Virus record (IMG/VR): IMGVR_UViG_3300022701_000029
Coordinates: 1-41,207 of that record
Length of the DNA: 41,207 nt
Source: a virus
Strand: one strand, 5' to 3'
In this document: in pieces, positions 1 through 9,178 of the stretch
Layout of the letters: each line of letters starts with the position of its first letter
Position numbering within the stretch: the first letter of the stretch is position 1
Notes under the pieces: model-generated
The model's database searches: none
Told to the model about the DNA's origin: nothing
Seen by the model: only the letters and a program-made list of their open reading frames with translations
Translations under genes and position numbers: made by a program

Positions 1-99
1 CACGCCAATGGCTGCCGCTATACCGAAACTATCGATGAAGGTAAAGCTGGTCGTTCCATTAGTGAACAGATCAAGCTACGTATCGATGCTCGAGCACGT
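1..99. repeat. Left copy of 99-bp exact terminal direct repeat
   Basis: Bases 1-99 are identical to 41109-41207. The repeat lies inside the ligase reading frame, which is continuous across the join. A coding repeat of this length is typical of the k-mer overlap left when an assembler closes a circular or circularly permuted genome. A true short terminal repeat cannot be excluded from the sequence alone. Confidence 0.95.
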
Positions 100-945
100 G
101 TTAAGATGGACCAAGGTTTTAAGAAGTCGAAAGATGAACTTGGTGATTTTGTAACAAATCAACTCGGCCTGGCGGCACCTATGTTAGCCCAACCATTGAA
201 GAATGCTGGACACTTCCAGATTCATAACATGCTCACTCAACCAAAACTTGATGGGCATCGATGTTTGGTTAATCGTGATGGAGCATACTCTAGAAGAGGC
301 AAACCCATCGATACTATTGGTGAAATCCTCGATAGTATCAATCTTCCAGATGACGTTATACTCGATGGTGAATTATACGCACATGGCAAGCCATTACAAA
401 CGATCGCGTCGTGGGCGAAGAGGAGGCAGCCAAACACACTACTTCTTCAATACCATATCTATGATGTGATCATACCTGGTGAAAGATTCCAAGACCGATT
501 AACATATCTCCATGATGTTATCACAGAGAATCAATTTGTGAGACTAGTGCCGACGTATAGAGTCAAGCAAGGAGTAGACCCATATGAACTCTGTAAAAGA
601 TACATCGCAAAAGGATACGAGGGCGGTATACTACGTCATGCGGATGGAAAGTATGATATTGGTAAGCGGTCTAAAAATCTCATCAAAGTTAAAATGCGAC
701 ACGATGAAGAGTTCGAATGTGTCGACATTGAAAGGTCAAAAGATGATTGGGGAGTCTTAATACTGAAAACTAAGGATGGTAAATTATTTAAGACATCGGC
801 ACCTGGGGACCACGGCGCGAAGAAGTATGCGCTTGATCACAAGGAACAATTCATTGGTAAACTAGTTACTTGTGAATACGCAGATCTCACCAAAGATGGT
901 ATACCATTTCATTGTGTGGCTATTCGTTGGCGGGACGATCTATAA
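1..945 (+). CDS. ATP-dependent DNA ligase, C-terminal part (gene starts at 41019)
   Basis: The frame is open from base 1 and continues from an ATG at 41019 through the terminal repeat, giving a 344-residue protein. It seals nicks using ATP, presumably at Okazaki fragments or recombination intermediates. The nucleotidyltransferase motif I is TQPKLDGHR, with the adenylated lysine near residue 112 of the full protein. Motif III is ILDGELYAHG (Glu near 154), followed by YEGGILRH (motif IV) and LIKVKM (motif V). A C-terminal OB-fold-like part ends with CVAIRWRDD. The N-terminal part on the other side of the join looks like a WGR domain. This is the last gene of the plus-strand block and ends just before the convergent terminator. 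The ATG at 106 is an internal methionine, not the start. Confidence 0.93.
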   Translation, partial: HANGCRYTETIDEGKAGRSISEQIKLRIDARARVKMDQGFKKSKDELGDFVTNQLGLAAPMLAQPLKNAGHFQIHNMLTQPKLDGHRCLVNRDGAYSRRGKPIDTIGEILDSINLPDDVILDGELYAHGKPLQTIASWAKRRQPNTLLLQYHIYDVIIPGERFQDRLTYLHDVITENQFVRLVPTYRVKQGVDPYELCKRYIAKGYEGGILRHADGKYDIGKRSKNLIKVKMRHDEEFECVDIERSKDDWGVLILKTKDGKLFKTSAPGDHGAKKYALDHKEQFIGKLVTCEYADLTKDGIPFHCVAIRWRDDL

Positions 946-946
946 T

Positions 947-976
947 AAAAAAGGCCCTAGACCTAGGTCTAGGGCC
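947..976 (-). terminator. Rho-independent terminator of the late (minus) operon at the convergence point
   Basis: Bases 953-976 form a perfect 24-bp palindrome (arms GGCCCTAGACCT and AGGTCTAGGGCC). Reading the minus strand, it is followed by six T residues (A947-A952 on the plus strand). This is a strong intrinsic terminator for transcripts coming from 1004. It lies 8 bases after the ligase stop, so the hairpin may also slow or stop the plus-strand transcript, though there is no T-tract in that direction. Confidence 0.9.
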
Positions 977-1003
977 AATCCCTACTTACGAGGGAGGAGT
1001 GAT

Positions 1004-3214
1004 CTATTTCTGATCATGCTTCCAGTCGAATAATCCAAGATACTCTTTCACTGTTTTCTCAGCTTCATCAAGATCTTCCTGAACACCAGTCAACTTCTCT
1101 TTAGTCCAGTCATATCCAGTCTTGGATAAATCAATACCACCTAGAATCACGTCAGGATGGACTTGCGTACCCATCGCTACGGCTCTATTGATTTTAGGGA
1201 AGTTCCATAGACGGTTGTCGTTTATGTTCATTCCAGCTAAACCACTAGTTACTGGCCAACCCTTCTTATAAGCTCCTAAGTAAGCCTTAGATATTGGATT
1301 GAAGAATGCTGCACCAGCCATAGGTGTCTTAAGAAACGCATGGAAGGGAGTGACCTTCTCAGGGTTTTTGATAAGACTAGCCGTTCTATTAGCATTACCA
1401 GGTAGCTTTCTTGTCATATGGCGTAATTTAGCCATCTTTTGTAATGGGACGATTCTACCACCTTGTTCTTGAATCAGACGTTCTGCATCAGTAGTCAATA
1501 AGTGACTTGACAAACGATCTAAATCAATTTGGCCAGTAGGTGTCATACCATGTTGTTGCACAAGCTTCGACATCGCGTAGCGCTCATTAATGTCTTTCCA
1601 ATCTGCTGAAGTAACGGGTTTATCAATCTTACCCTGACCCAGTGACTGGACTCGTGCATCTGCATCAATACCACGAGCTAGTGCATCATCAAGCTCAGTA
1701 CGCATCTCTTTCAACATATTGTATGCATCAAGCTCTTTGTTGTCATAAGCCTTTTCCATACGGTTAGAGATACGACGTCTTACGTCCTGATAATTAGCAC
1801 CATCGAATGATGCACCCTTAAATCGACCACGTGCATCACGTTTCAAAGTAGACATCGACATCATCTCTTTATACATGGCATCGGCCTCTTTACCCGCTGC
1901 AATATCAGATGGAGATTTAGACTTGAGAAGTCGATTGATTTTATGTCGCATATCCATGATGCGACCTTTATCGAATCGGCCAGTAGTCTTCATCTCAAGG
2001 TCTTGGAACTCTTTCTTAAGAGATGCCATATGATCTGTCAAATCTTTTGGAGAGATAACGTCTTTACCTTTAAGACCCATCGCCTCATAAGCTGTGCGAT
2101 TAACAACATGGTCATTTGAGCGATCAAACTCATGCACAAGGTCAGTCCAAGCTTTCTCACTTCTTAGACCCTCCTCAAACATGTGAGCAGAGTGCATACC
2201 TCGTTCAGTACCAGGTAAGAACTTCATACCTCGGTCTTTACCCCACTCAATAAGATCACGCTCAGGTTGAGAGTAGAAATCAGGTGCACGTGTAAATGCA
2301 GGTTTCCATACTTGTCCTATCGATGAACCCGAGGCTGAAGCAATGGCCCCTTCAATAGGATTCATATTGTAATGGAGTGCACCTTCTACGGCACCAAGAC
2401 CCGTATCACCAAGTACATGTTTCAGGGCATCAGGACGGTATGGGTCTACCTCTTTAACTTGAGCTTTCTTTCTCATTGCCCAGCGATTAAGAGGGTCCGT
2501 CCATTCTTTCTTCATCCGCTTACCAGCAGAGCCTACAGGTCCACGTTGTTTGGCGGCGGCCTCAACACCTCTAGTCATTAATCCACGACCCTGTCGTCCG
2601 GCATATTTGGCAGTATCTGTAGCGCCCTTAATCAAGCGACCAGATAACTTAGCTGATGCAGGACCAGCTCCAAATCCAGAAGCAAGATATGGAAGGGTAG
2701 TGGCTATCTTAGTACCACCCGTATTTTCTTCGAACTCACGGAATAACTCATCATTAAGAGCTTGCTCCTTAGCACGATTATTAGTACGAGCCATAGCTGC
2801 TTCCTGACCTTCGGCACCACTAACGAGATAGTCAAGCCAATCTACAACATCTCCACCACCCGCAAGCAATTTATCCGTTTCACGACCAGCATGAATCATG
2901 GCGGCCTTTGGAATACTCGTTTGCCGGGCTTCAATAGCGCGTTGCACTGCCTCAGGACCACGTTGAGCTAATTCTTCCTGATACCGTTTATTGATACCAT
3001 AGTTGCGGAGATAGTGTTGGCGCTGACGTGGGTCCATCTTCTCTAGTGCTGTGGTATCTTTAGTCGGTGCTTCGAGCAGTCCTCCCTCCTTCTCAGCCTC
3101 TTCGATAGTCTTGTGGGTAGTACGTTCCCACTGCATCTGCCCATCGGCACCTTTAACTTTACGAACGATTACAGGTTTACCAGCTTTATCGTATGCTACT
3201 TTATAATCAGACAT
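1004..3214 (-). CDS. Large probable internal virion / DNA-ejection protein (736 aa)
   Basis: This is the last and longest gene of the late operon. I do not recognise a catalytic domain. The protein is highly charged and helical over residues 1-165, then has an Ala/Gly-rich segment (ATTLPYLASGFGAGPASA, about 171-188) that could insert into a membrane. A long Arg/Lys-rich helical region follows, and a hydrophobic stretch sits near the C-terminus. A long helical protein at the end of a podovirus structural operon, after a GNAT-like protein and other small virion proteins, fits the ejection proteins that pass through the tail during DNA entry (T7 gp14-16, P22 gp7/16/20 by analogy). That role is an inference from position and composition. 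The start shares one base with the stop of the upstream gene. Confidence 0.6.
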   Translation of the reverse strand: MSDYKVAYDKAGKPVIVRKVKGADGQMQWERTTHKTIEEAEKEGGLLEAPTKDTTALEKMDPRQRQHYLRNYGINKRYQEELAQRGPEAVQRAIEARQTSIPKAAMIHAGRETDKLLAGGGDVVDWLDYLVSGAEGQEAAMARTNNRAKEQALNDELFREFEENTGGTKIATTLPYLASGFGAGPASAKLSGRLIKGATDTAKYAGRQGRGLMTRGVEAAAKQRGPVGSAGKRMKKEWTDPLNRWAMRKKAQVKEVDPYRPDALKHVLGDTGLGAVEGALHYNMNPIEGAIASASGSSIGQVWKPAFTRAPDFYSQPERDLIEWGKDRGMKFLPGTERGMHSAHMFEEGLRSEKAWTDLVHEFDRSNDHVVNRTAYEAMGLKGKDVISPKDLTDHMASLKKEFQDLEMKTTGRFDKGRIMDMRHKINRLLKSKSPSDIAAGKEADAMYKEMMSMSTLKRDARGRFKGASFDGANYQDVRRRISNRMEKAYDNKELDAYNMLKEMRTELDDALARGIDADARVQSLGQGKIDKPVTSADWKDINERYAMSKLVQQHGMTPTGQIDLDRLSSHLLTTDAERLIQEQGGRIVPLQKMAKLRHMTRKLPGNANRTASLIKNPEKVTPFHAFLKTPMAGAAFFNPISKAYLGAYKKGWPVTSGLAGMNINDNRLWNFPKINRAVAMGTQVHPDVILGGIDLSKTGYDWTKEKLTGVQEDLDEAEKTVKEYLGLFDWKHDQK

Positions 3215-4374
3215 TACTGGCCCCCTGGCTTCTTAAAGGATAAATCATCCGGCAATGGTGGCTCATTTGTGACAGCATCAAATGAGGCATCGATAGCAGC
3301 ATTAATTGCCGCAGCCTTATTACTATCCCACTTACCTCCTCGATTAATTGGATCAATAAGGTTTGTGGCATTATTAATAAAGTGCTTATATGCGGCTACT
3401 TTCTGCTCCACAGCTTCAATATCTTCACCCGGTAAAGGAATGAATCGTCTACGTGTATTAGTCAATTCTTCTGGCGGCATTGCGGCACCTGTTTCAACAC
3501 GAGTAATTGCCTGAATACCACGTTCAAAAGCATTAGACAAGAGATGAGATTCTGGTGAAGTTGCCCATGTTGCAAGTACACCACCTGTTGGATCAACATT
3601 ATGACCAAGCATTTCCAAAATGATTTTCTGGTTAACATCACCAGCTTCATCATATAGTAAACGATCAATCACACCAAATCCTGTCTTCGCATTTTCCAAC
3701 ATCGCTTGTCGACCTGCGGCATCAGATGAAAGATTATTACGAAGAACAAGTTTACGACCTGAATCCATCACCTGACGAGGTGTTGTATTTGGCTCAACAG
3801 ATGAACCATCCTCATACATATATGCTTCAAGCTCAGAAACACTATATGGTTTATCTAATGGATCGATAACCATTTTAGATTTCTGTGACTGACGAAGAAC
3901 ATCGGCCTGAAATTCTGGTGTACCTGGAATAAATCCGGCATCACGTGAATTCTTGCCATATGTGCTGAGCCCGTTCATTGCATTCCATCTTGAGTTCATA
4001 TTACTCATTGCAGAGGTCTGCATATTTTGTGCATTCGCTGCTGCAATCTTCTGATAACCTGGTAAACCAGTAGCCATCATACGTTTCTGGAGAAGATTAA
4101 ATTTGTCATCAGCTGGGACTCGCATATCGAATAATCCAGTACCTGGATGGAACTGTTCTTCAATATTCATGAGTCCTTCAATGTTAGGTTCCCACTGATC
4201 AAACTTCTCATCTTCAGACATTTGATAAGGCACAGGTGTGTCCTTCACCTGAGCTGGTGTACCATAGACTTTGTCAACATGCTCAGACATCTTACGCGCC
4301 TCAGCCTGCTGAATCATAGTCTTCAGCATTTCGGGGTTCTGACGTAGCATTTGACCAAAACGATAGTAATCCAT
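3214..4374 (-). CDS. Probable virion protein, ejection-protein group (386 aa)
   Basis: No family recognised. The N-terminus (MDYYRFGQMLRQNPEMLKTM) is helical and Met/Gln-rich like its upstream neighbour. The rest is a mixed, soluble-looking sequence without a signal peptide or clear membrane segment. Start: ATG at 4374 preceded by AGGAGG-like purines (cggaggtat on the minus strand). It is translationally coupled to the 736-residue gene by a one-base TAATG-type overlap. Position in the block after the nozzle-like protein suggests a minor virion or internal protein. Confidence 0.6.
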   Translation of the reverse strand: MDYYRFGQMLRQNPEMLKTMIQQAEARKMSEHVDKVYGTPAQVKDTPVPYQMSEDEKFDQWEPNIEGLMNIEEQFHPGTGLFDMRVPADDKFNLLQKRMMATGLPGYQKIAAANAQNMQTSAMSNMNSRWNAMNGLSTYGKNSRDAGFIPGTPEFQADVLRQSQKSKMVIDPLDKPYSVSELEAYMYEDGSSVEPNTTPRQVMDSGRKLVLRNNLSSDAAGRQAMLENAKTGFGVIDRLLYDEAGDVNQKIILEMLGHNVDPTGGVLATWATSPESHLLSNAFERGIQAITRVETGAAMPPEELTNTRRRFIPLPGEDIEAVEQKVAAYKHFINNATNLIDPINRGGKWDSNKAAAINAAIDASFDAVTNEPPLPDDLSFKKPGGQ

Positions 4375-4387
4375 GGTATACCTCCGA

Positions 4388-4840
4388 TTACATTCCCATC
4401 AGACTTTTGCGCTGCATTAGCTGCTGAGCCTGCTGCATTGGGTTAGGCTGCTGTTGATTCTGCATCTGTTTCATCTGCTGCATCTGCTTCATCTGCTGAA
4501 TACGCTGCTGAATCTGCTGAGCATTTGAACCTTGATTTAGAGCCTGAGCAGCCTGCACATTAGGAGCACCCTGTGCTCGGTTGTTCATCATCATGAGCCC
4601 TTCCATCGGCATTGCTTGGGCATGATTCTGCATATCTTTCGCTGCAGACATACCAAGCTGCTGAGCCTGATTACGTCCAGCCTGAGTAATACTTGCTCCA
4701 GTCGGACTTTGGCCCATAAAACCACTCATTAGTTGAGACTGTTCTTGTGGGGACATGTTAGTCCAACCAGGGTATACTGTAGAAAAGAACTCACCCATAC
4801 CTGCAGAAGGATTACTATTTTTTGCTGTATCACCGGCCAT
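4388..4840 (-). CDS. Gln/Met-rich small virion protein (150 aa)
   Basis: The C-terminal half is low-complexity with repeated QQ, QM and KQMQQM units (residues about 100-150) and ends MQRKSLMGM. The N-terminal half has a short conserved-looking segment (EFFSTVYPGWTNMSPQEQ). The composition suggests a long helix or an intrinsically flexible linker. One-base overlap with the upstream gene (4840) indicates coupled translation. Function unknown; a part of the internal core or ejection complex is plausible from position only. Confidence 0.6.
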   Translation of the reverse strand: MAGDTAKNSNPSAGMGEFFSTVYPGWTNMSPQEQSQLMSGFMGQSPTGASITQAGRNQAQQLGMSAAKDMQNHAQAMPMEGLMMMNNRAQGAPNVQAAQALNQGSNAQQIQQRIQQMKQMQQMKQMQNQQQPNPMQQAQQLMQRKSLMGM

Positions 4841-5673
4841 TATTTGGCACCTCCAGAAACTGATTTACCTTTTGAATCACCTGACGAAATACCCGAACCT
4901 GAACCCAGGATTGTCGGCCCGCCAAGGATGTCACCATATGCTCCGACAGTAGTCCATGGAAGCATGTACTGGTCGATGCCTAAACCATAAAGGTCGCCAC
5001 CGAGTGTAAGACCTGTATTAGCTGTAGCCTGCTGAGCGCCAAGCATATTGGCTAATAGGTCTTGTCGAGCAAGAGTATTCGCGTCAGCTGCAGACGCAAT
5101 CTCAAGCTTACGATCAAGGTCTTGGTCAAATGTATCATAACCAAGCTGAGTCATGTTTGTCAGTAGTGAGTCGTTAATATCTTCCATACCTTCAGCGATG
5201 AGGTTACCATGTGTCGATGCACCTGACATACCCGCTGCTGCGGCACGTGCATCTAGCTGACGAAGTAGAAGATCACCTGTAGACTCAGCATCATTCATGA
5301 GAGTCTGCTTCATGGCATCAACATAATCATTACCTTCACCGCCCATGATCTGGGCATAAAGCTCAGAAGTCATAGATGGAGAGTTCAATGAATCATTCAA
5401 AGAACCCATAAGGGTGTCAGCAATACCTATGTTATCATATACACCACCTTGAGCTGTATCATTCCAATAAGGCATGATAGACGATAGCACATCGGTACCA
5501 TAGGATGAACCGTAGTCGATTGCTGGGTTAAATGTCGGTAGATAACTACCGTATACGCCACCAAGGACATTGTAGAGGTCTTGTAGCGCATCACCCTGCG
5601 GCCCCCACACATCTTGGTTAAACGTATTTTGAGCGTCAGAGCTAGACTCTGACTTACCTATAGAACCACTCAT
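4840..5673 (-). CDS. Probable virion structural protein (277 aa)
   Basis: The N-terminus (MSGSIGKSESSSDAQNTF) is Ser-rich, followed by segments of alternating small and aromatic residues. The middle (about 110-185) is helical: QTLMNDAESTGDLLLRQLDA and later MEDINDSLLTNMTQLGYDTF. Proteins with this kind of Ser-rich start are common next to ejection-protein genes of podoviruses, but I cannot assign a named family. The start codon overlaps the end of the upstream GNAT-like gene by 4 bases (ATGA). Confidence 0.6.
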   Translation of the reverse strand: MSGSIGKSESSSDAQNTFNQDVWGPQGDALQDLYNVLGGVYGSYLPTFNPAIDYGSSYGTDVLSSIMPYWNDTAQGGVYDNIGIADTLMGSLNDSLNSPSMTSELYAQIMGGEGNDYVDAMKQTLMNDAESTGDLLLRQLDARAAAAGMSGASTHGNLIAEGMEDINDSLLTNMTQLGYDTFDQDLDRKLEIASAADANTLARQDLLANMLGAQQATANTGLTLGGDLYGLGIDQYMLPWTTVGAYGDILGGPTILGSGSGISSGDSKGKSVSGGAK

Positions 5674-6131
5674 TGAGCGTCCTCCTTAGTAGGTCGTTTC
5701 ACTTTACAGCCAATCACTTCATGTACATGATACCACTCATGACCAGCTTTGTTCAAAGCCCTTAACCATCCCTTGCGACACGCCATACCTCGGAGTTCGT
5801 CACATTTGTGATCTATCGCTATAGCATGGGCAATTGCCATAAAGCGATCCAACCACTCATCCATACGGTCACCACCAGTAATAGGGATGTACATTACACG
5901 GTGGCCTGTCTCATACTCAGATACTTCAAGTATATTGACAGCAACTACTTGGTCCTCATCAAGGACGGCGACCAACATTGTCTTACCTTCGAGCAATTTC
6001 TTCTTAATTGACTCGAGATTAATATCTCTTGGTGCACGTGCAATTACACGTTCCAAATGTGGAGCTGCTTTAGGAAAAACAAAATCCACAAGTGTTACGG
6101 GTATTGGTGCTATTATTAGATTACCCATCAC
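5670..6131 (-). CDS. GNAT-like acetyltransferase-fold virion protein (153 aa)
   Basis: The central strands (MLVAVLDEDQVVAVNILEV) and the later helix-strand unit (DELRGMACRKGWLRALNKAG) fit the GNAT-like fold found in small phage proteins such as T7 gp13. A typical acetyl-CoA pyrophosphate loop (Q/RxxGxG/A) is not evident, so enzymatic activity is uncertain. Its place between the tail genes and the ejection-protein candidates supports a role as an internal virion or assembly protein. The start at 6131 has GGAGAGAG-like purines upstream on the minus strand. Confidence 0.65.
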   Translation of the reverse strand: MMGNLIIAPIPVTLVDFVFPKAAPHLERVIARAPRDINLESIKKKLLEGKTMLVAVLDEDQVVAVNILEVSEYETGHRVMYIPITGGDRMDEWLDRFMAIAHAIAIDHKCDELRGMACRKGWLRALNKAGHEWYHVHEVIGCKVKRPTKEDAQ

Positions 6132-6137
6132 TCTCTC

Positions 6138-6782
6138 CTAAAATAAGGAATACTCATAAGTAGAACCAAGCTGACCTCGTTGATAGTGTATATCAAACTC
6201 AACCAACCTTGCATCAGATGCGTATGTATCAGCTGCATCACCACCTACTCGACTTAGCTTCCACAGTATGCAACATGAAATCTTTTTATTTACCATAGTC
6301 ATTTCGCCAAGATCGGTTACTAATAACCTGTTGGCTGAATTATCGTCTGTTATTTGTGGTACTATTGTATTTGATTGCAATTGAGAGGTGTACCCCATTG
6401 TTGCAATATCGCCATTGGGTACTACTTCATAATCTAGTTGCCAAACTACATCGCCAGCTCCTGCTACTGTCTTTTGCCAATGTACATGAGGTCCAAGGAT
6501 AGAACCTTCTTTCCAATCATGTGGCATCTGAGCAACGCCAGCTATTGTCTCTGTACCAGAAGCTCCAAATAAAAGAAGCCCAGTTGTTGCTTCTCTTGCG
6601 GGATCTGATACCTGTCCTGGTGGATTAATACCTTGAGCAGGGAATCGTAAGTCATCCCAAGAGGTACGGAAGATACTATGAAATGCCTGATCTGCAAGGC
6701 GAGCCTCACGAAACATACGATCAAGGTATTCCGCTAGATGTTTATCTGTACCTTTTGGAGGTGACTCGTTAGGTATACTCAT
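6138..6782 (-). CDS. Conserved phage structural protein with HVHW motif (214 aa)
   Basis: The core FGASGTETIAGVAQMPHDW followed by a GPHVHWQK segment (about residues 74-105) is a pattern I recognise from uncharacterised virion-associated proteins of marine and enteric podoviruses. The rest is beta-rich (YEVVPNGDIATMGYTSQL) and ends in aromatic residues (YEYSLF). Likely a beta-sandwich tail or capsid accessory protein; the exact role is unknown. The start overlaps the nozzle-like gene by 4 bases (ATGA). Confidence 0.65.
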   Translation of the reverse strand: MSIPNESPPKGTDKHLAEYLDRMFREARLADQAFHSIFRTSWDDLRFPAQGINPPGQVSDPAREATTGLLLFGASGTETIAGVAQMPHDWKEGSILGPHVHWQKTVAGAGDVVWQLDYEVVPNGDIATMGYTSQLQSNTIVPQITDDNSANRLLVTDLGEMTMVNKKISCCILWKLSRVGGDAADTYASDARLVEFDIHYQRGQLGSTYEYSLF

Positions 6783-8344
6783 CGTTTACCTGCCCTACTC
6801 ACTTCAATACCAAAACCTGAAAATTCAAGTTTACCAGTTGATTTAGATTTAATACGCCATGCTAGTAGCTTTCCAGTGATTCGTACATCAATCTTTCGGT
6901 CTGTTGAAGGATTGAATGTATGCTCAACGCCCCAAGTCACCGGCCCGCCGACATAATCATGTGTACCAAACTGGATAGATACATCGTCTACGCCGTCCAT
7001 ATATGGATATACTCTGGAGATAAAGAATACAGAGTCATGATCAAGCAATGGGTATTGTAATCGTTCTAACTCTGTATCAGTTATCTCGGCAACAGTATTC
7101 TCTGGTTCAAGTACAATGAGACTACTGTCGGATATATCAACACCAATAATATTATCATCATTTGGTGAACCTTGTTGTGCACCATATGATGAGGTCGCTT
7201 CAGCATACGAGATAGTCTGATCTGCGTATGTTACAACTGGGTCACCTTTAGGTCCATAGGCTGCGAAGGCTATATTATCTGGAAGATCATGAATCGACCA
7301 AGCATCATCTTTCCAGTTATATACATAAGCAACATTTGGATATTGGGCATTATCTTCGGTAACACAGAACCAAAGTTCTTTCTTTGCAGTAAACTTCACT
7401 ACAAACGACCGATGATAATAATCCGCATTCATATTCGATAACATACGTGTACGTATACGATTATGGATAATTGAATCAATACTATTACCATTATTGATAA
7501 GGATATCACCGTCTGTCAAGATGAAATGGTTACCATCTATTTCAGCGATGCAATCTTTGGTCAATGCACCATAGGATGACGATAGCTCACGACGTCTCCA
7601 AACGAACTCATCACCTGTCCAATCGAGTACGTTAATACCTGTCTCAGAGTAGACAATGAAGGAGTCACGTAAAGATAGCCCATCAACTATTGAACCAGTA
7701 TGGCCACCAAGCTGAGCCTTACCTGCAAGTGCGCTATCATCTTGCTCATCCCAACTAAAAGGAATACCATTGTTATCTGCTGGATGACTCCAACGATAGC
7801 TGTGCGGTAGTTCTACAGCGCCTTCAGATAAGTTCAATGCCAGTAATACATTCTTATGAGCACGAATCACTTGGCAAGTGTATGATTTATCTGACCAAGT
7901 ATTAGAAGCATCAAAAGGCAATGCCTGTAGTACTTGACCTGCGGATTGTGGGCTCCAATATTCAGGATAATGAGCAGGATTATTGACTATTGGGACAATA
8001 CCCAACATAGCCATAGTCCAGTTAAGTTCTCCATCAGTACTGATTCCTGCATAAGCTCCACTACTTATCTCTGTCCAAGAAGCGCCGTCAAATACATAAA
8101 CATCATTACGACCAAACACCATCCAGTATTCCGCAGATGGTGTCTTAACAAAAGTATTTCGGCCCGCGGTGAATGCTGTTGTAGGAGTATCATATGTTTC
8201 TGAACTACCCGCAGAGATAATCCTATCACCAAGTACTCGGAAGTTCTTACCTGATGATATAAACTCTGGAGGCAATTCCCAAGGTGAGAGGTCTGTATTA
8301 AGACCCTTCAAACCTACTTGATTTATTGATAAGAACTCAGGCAT
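6779..8344 (-). CDS. Tail nozzle / beta-propeller tail protein (521 aa)
   Basis: The start (LKGLNTDLSPWELPPEFISSGKNFR, spanning residues 13-37) matches the conserved opening of podovirus tail-stabilising or tail-tubular-B-like proteins. Repeated beta-blade patterns follow, such as YWMVFGRNDVYVFDG and VAYVYNWKDDAWSIHDLP, as in beta-propeller nozzles (P22 gp10, T7 gp12 by analogy). Length is lower than T7 gp12. It would form the distal short tail below the adaptor encoded at 13696. It sits between a 94-residue protein of unknown function and the HVHW protein. Confidence 0.75.
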   Translation of the reverse strand: MPEFLSINQVGLKGLNTDLSPWELPPEFISSGKNFRVLGDRIISAGSSETYDTPTTAFTAGRNTFVKTPSAEYWMVFGRNDVYVFDGASWTEISSGAYAGISTDGELNWTMAMLGIVPIVNNPAHYPEYWSPQSAGQVLQALPFDASNTWSDKSYTCQVIRAHKNVLLALNLSEGAVELPHSYRWSHPADNNGIPFSWDEQDDSALAGKAQLGGHTGSIVDGLSLRDSFIVYSETGINVLDWTGDEFVWRRRELSSSYGALTKDCIAEIDGNHFILTDGDILINNGNSIDSIIHNRIRTRMLSNMNADYYHRSFVVKFTAKKELWFCVTEDNAQYPNVAYVYNWKDDAWSIHDLPDNIAFAAYGPKGDPVVTYADQTISYAEATSSYGAQQGSPNDDNIIGVDISDSSLIVLEPENTVAEITDTELERLQYPLLDHDSVFFISRVYPYMDGVDDVSIQFGTHDYVGGPVTWGVEHTFNPSTDRKIDVRITGKLLAWRIKSKSTGKLEFSGFGIEVSRAGKR

Positions 8345-8351
8345 ATACCAC

Positions 8352-8636
8352 CTATATAAGTGTATCTAGCTCTGCTAGTGAAATAGCGTCATCCGTTAAG
8401 ATTGCATCTACCTCAGTACGAGCGCGAACTTTGGCATTATCAACCAAAAGCATCTTTAACTTCTGACCTGCCGCTTTAGTTTGGCCGTTTACTAGTAGCT
8501 GTACAAGCTTGTTACGATCTTCTACAGTGGCGGCTTGGACACCCGTTACTAGGTCAGCCCAAGTAGAAGCTTTGAGAGTATCCGCAATCTTACGCTTAGT
8601 AAGAATTTCTGTCATTTCTTCTTTAGTTCGTGGCAT
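8352..8636 (-). CDS. Hypothetical helical protein (94 aa)
   Basis: Unrecognised, helical and Lys/Asp-rich (MPRTKEEMTEILTKRKIADT at the start; ISLAELDTLI at the end). An in-frame ATG exists at 8648, but the ATG at 8636 overlaps the upstream stop as TAATG, so I prefer the shorter start. Possibly a tail accessory protein or chaperone from its place before the nozzle-like gene. Confidence 0.6.
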   Translation of the reverse strand: MPRTKEEMTEILTKRKIADTLKASTWADLVTGVQAATVEDRNKLVQLLVNGQTKAAGQKLKMLLVDNAKVRARTEVDAILTDDAISLAELDTLI

Positions 8637-9178
8637 TAGTATATCCATCCAAAGCTAATTCGTTTACCAGTACCTGCATAAACACAATGCCAAAAGAGTT
8701 CATCTTCTGGATTAGGTATATCAAACTCTCTAAACATCCAACCTTTCTCATCTTGCACTGTAACTACTTCGCCAGTATTATTATCTAAATATCTAAAGAA
8801 CCCGTCACCTTCTTCAGAGTAAGAAGCATAATACCTTGTCCCCGGATGGTTCGCATTTGTATGCCAACCTAAACAACCAAACTCTGAAGGATAAAGAATA
8901 GCGTTACTAAGATGTCCATCTACACCGACAGCTTCGCGCATAATTTCCACTAAATCATTATCTGTTTGGAATGGGGTGTATACACCTACCTTTGAATTAT
9001 CAATAGATGGGCCATTATATTTTTGTATAAACTCTCCACTAATACCCGCATAGTCTGGATGAAAGATTTGAAATTTCTCACCAAACCTCTGGCTGTCTTT
9101 AAAGGCTCGTTTCGTAAAACGATCCCTCATCCAAGCGTCTAAATCATTTAAGTTCGGAGGTGTTGTTAAGTAACGCAT
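8636..9178 (-). CDS. 2-oxoglutarate/Fe(II) oxygenase-like protein with HTN in place of HxD (180 aa)
   Basis: The second half follows the double-stranded beta-helix plan of 2OG-Fe(II) oxygenases: LGWHTNANHPGTRYYASY, then GFFRYLD, then LFWHCVYAGTGKRISFGW. Candidate metal ligands are His106 and His164; Arg173 would bind 2-oxoglutarate. The third ligand position is Asn108 (HTN) instead of the usual Asp or Glu, so activity is uncertain. Start: the ATG at 9178 follows AGGAG (9190-9186, minus strand) by 7 bases; a longer frame to 9241 lacks such a site. Lying among tail genes, it might act on a virion protein, or be a co-opted structural fold. Confidence 0.7.
   Translation of the reverse strand: MRYLTTPPNLNDLDAWMRDRFTKRAFKDSQRFGEKFQIFHPDYAGISGEFIQKYNGPSIDNSKVGVYTPFQTDNDLVEIMREAVGVDGHLSNAILYPSEFGCLGWHTNANHPGTRYYASYSEEGDGFFRYLDNNTGEVVTVQDEKGWMFREFDIPNPEDELFWHCVYAGTGKRISFGWIY

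Noticed and set aside
3113-3514. 133-codon plus-strand frame across a minus-strand gene junction
   Set aside because: It spans the coupled junction at 3214 of two minus-strand genes, has no ribosome site and no family resemblance.
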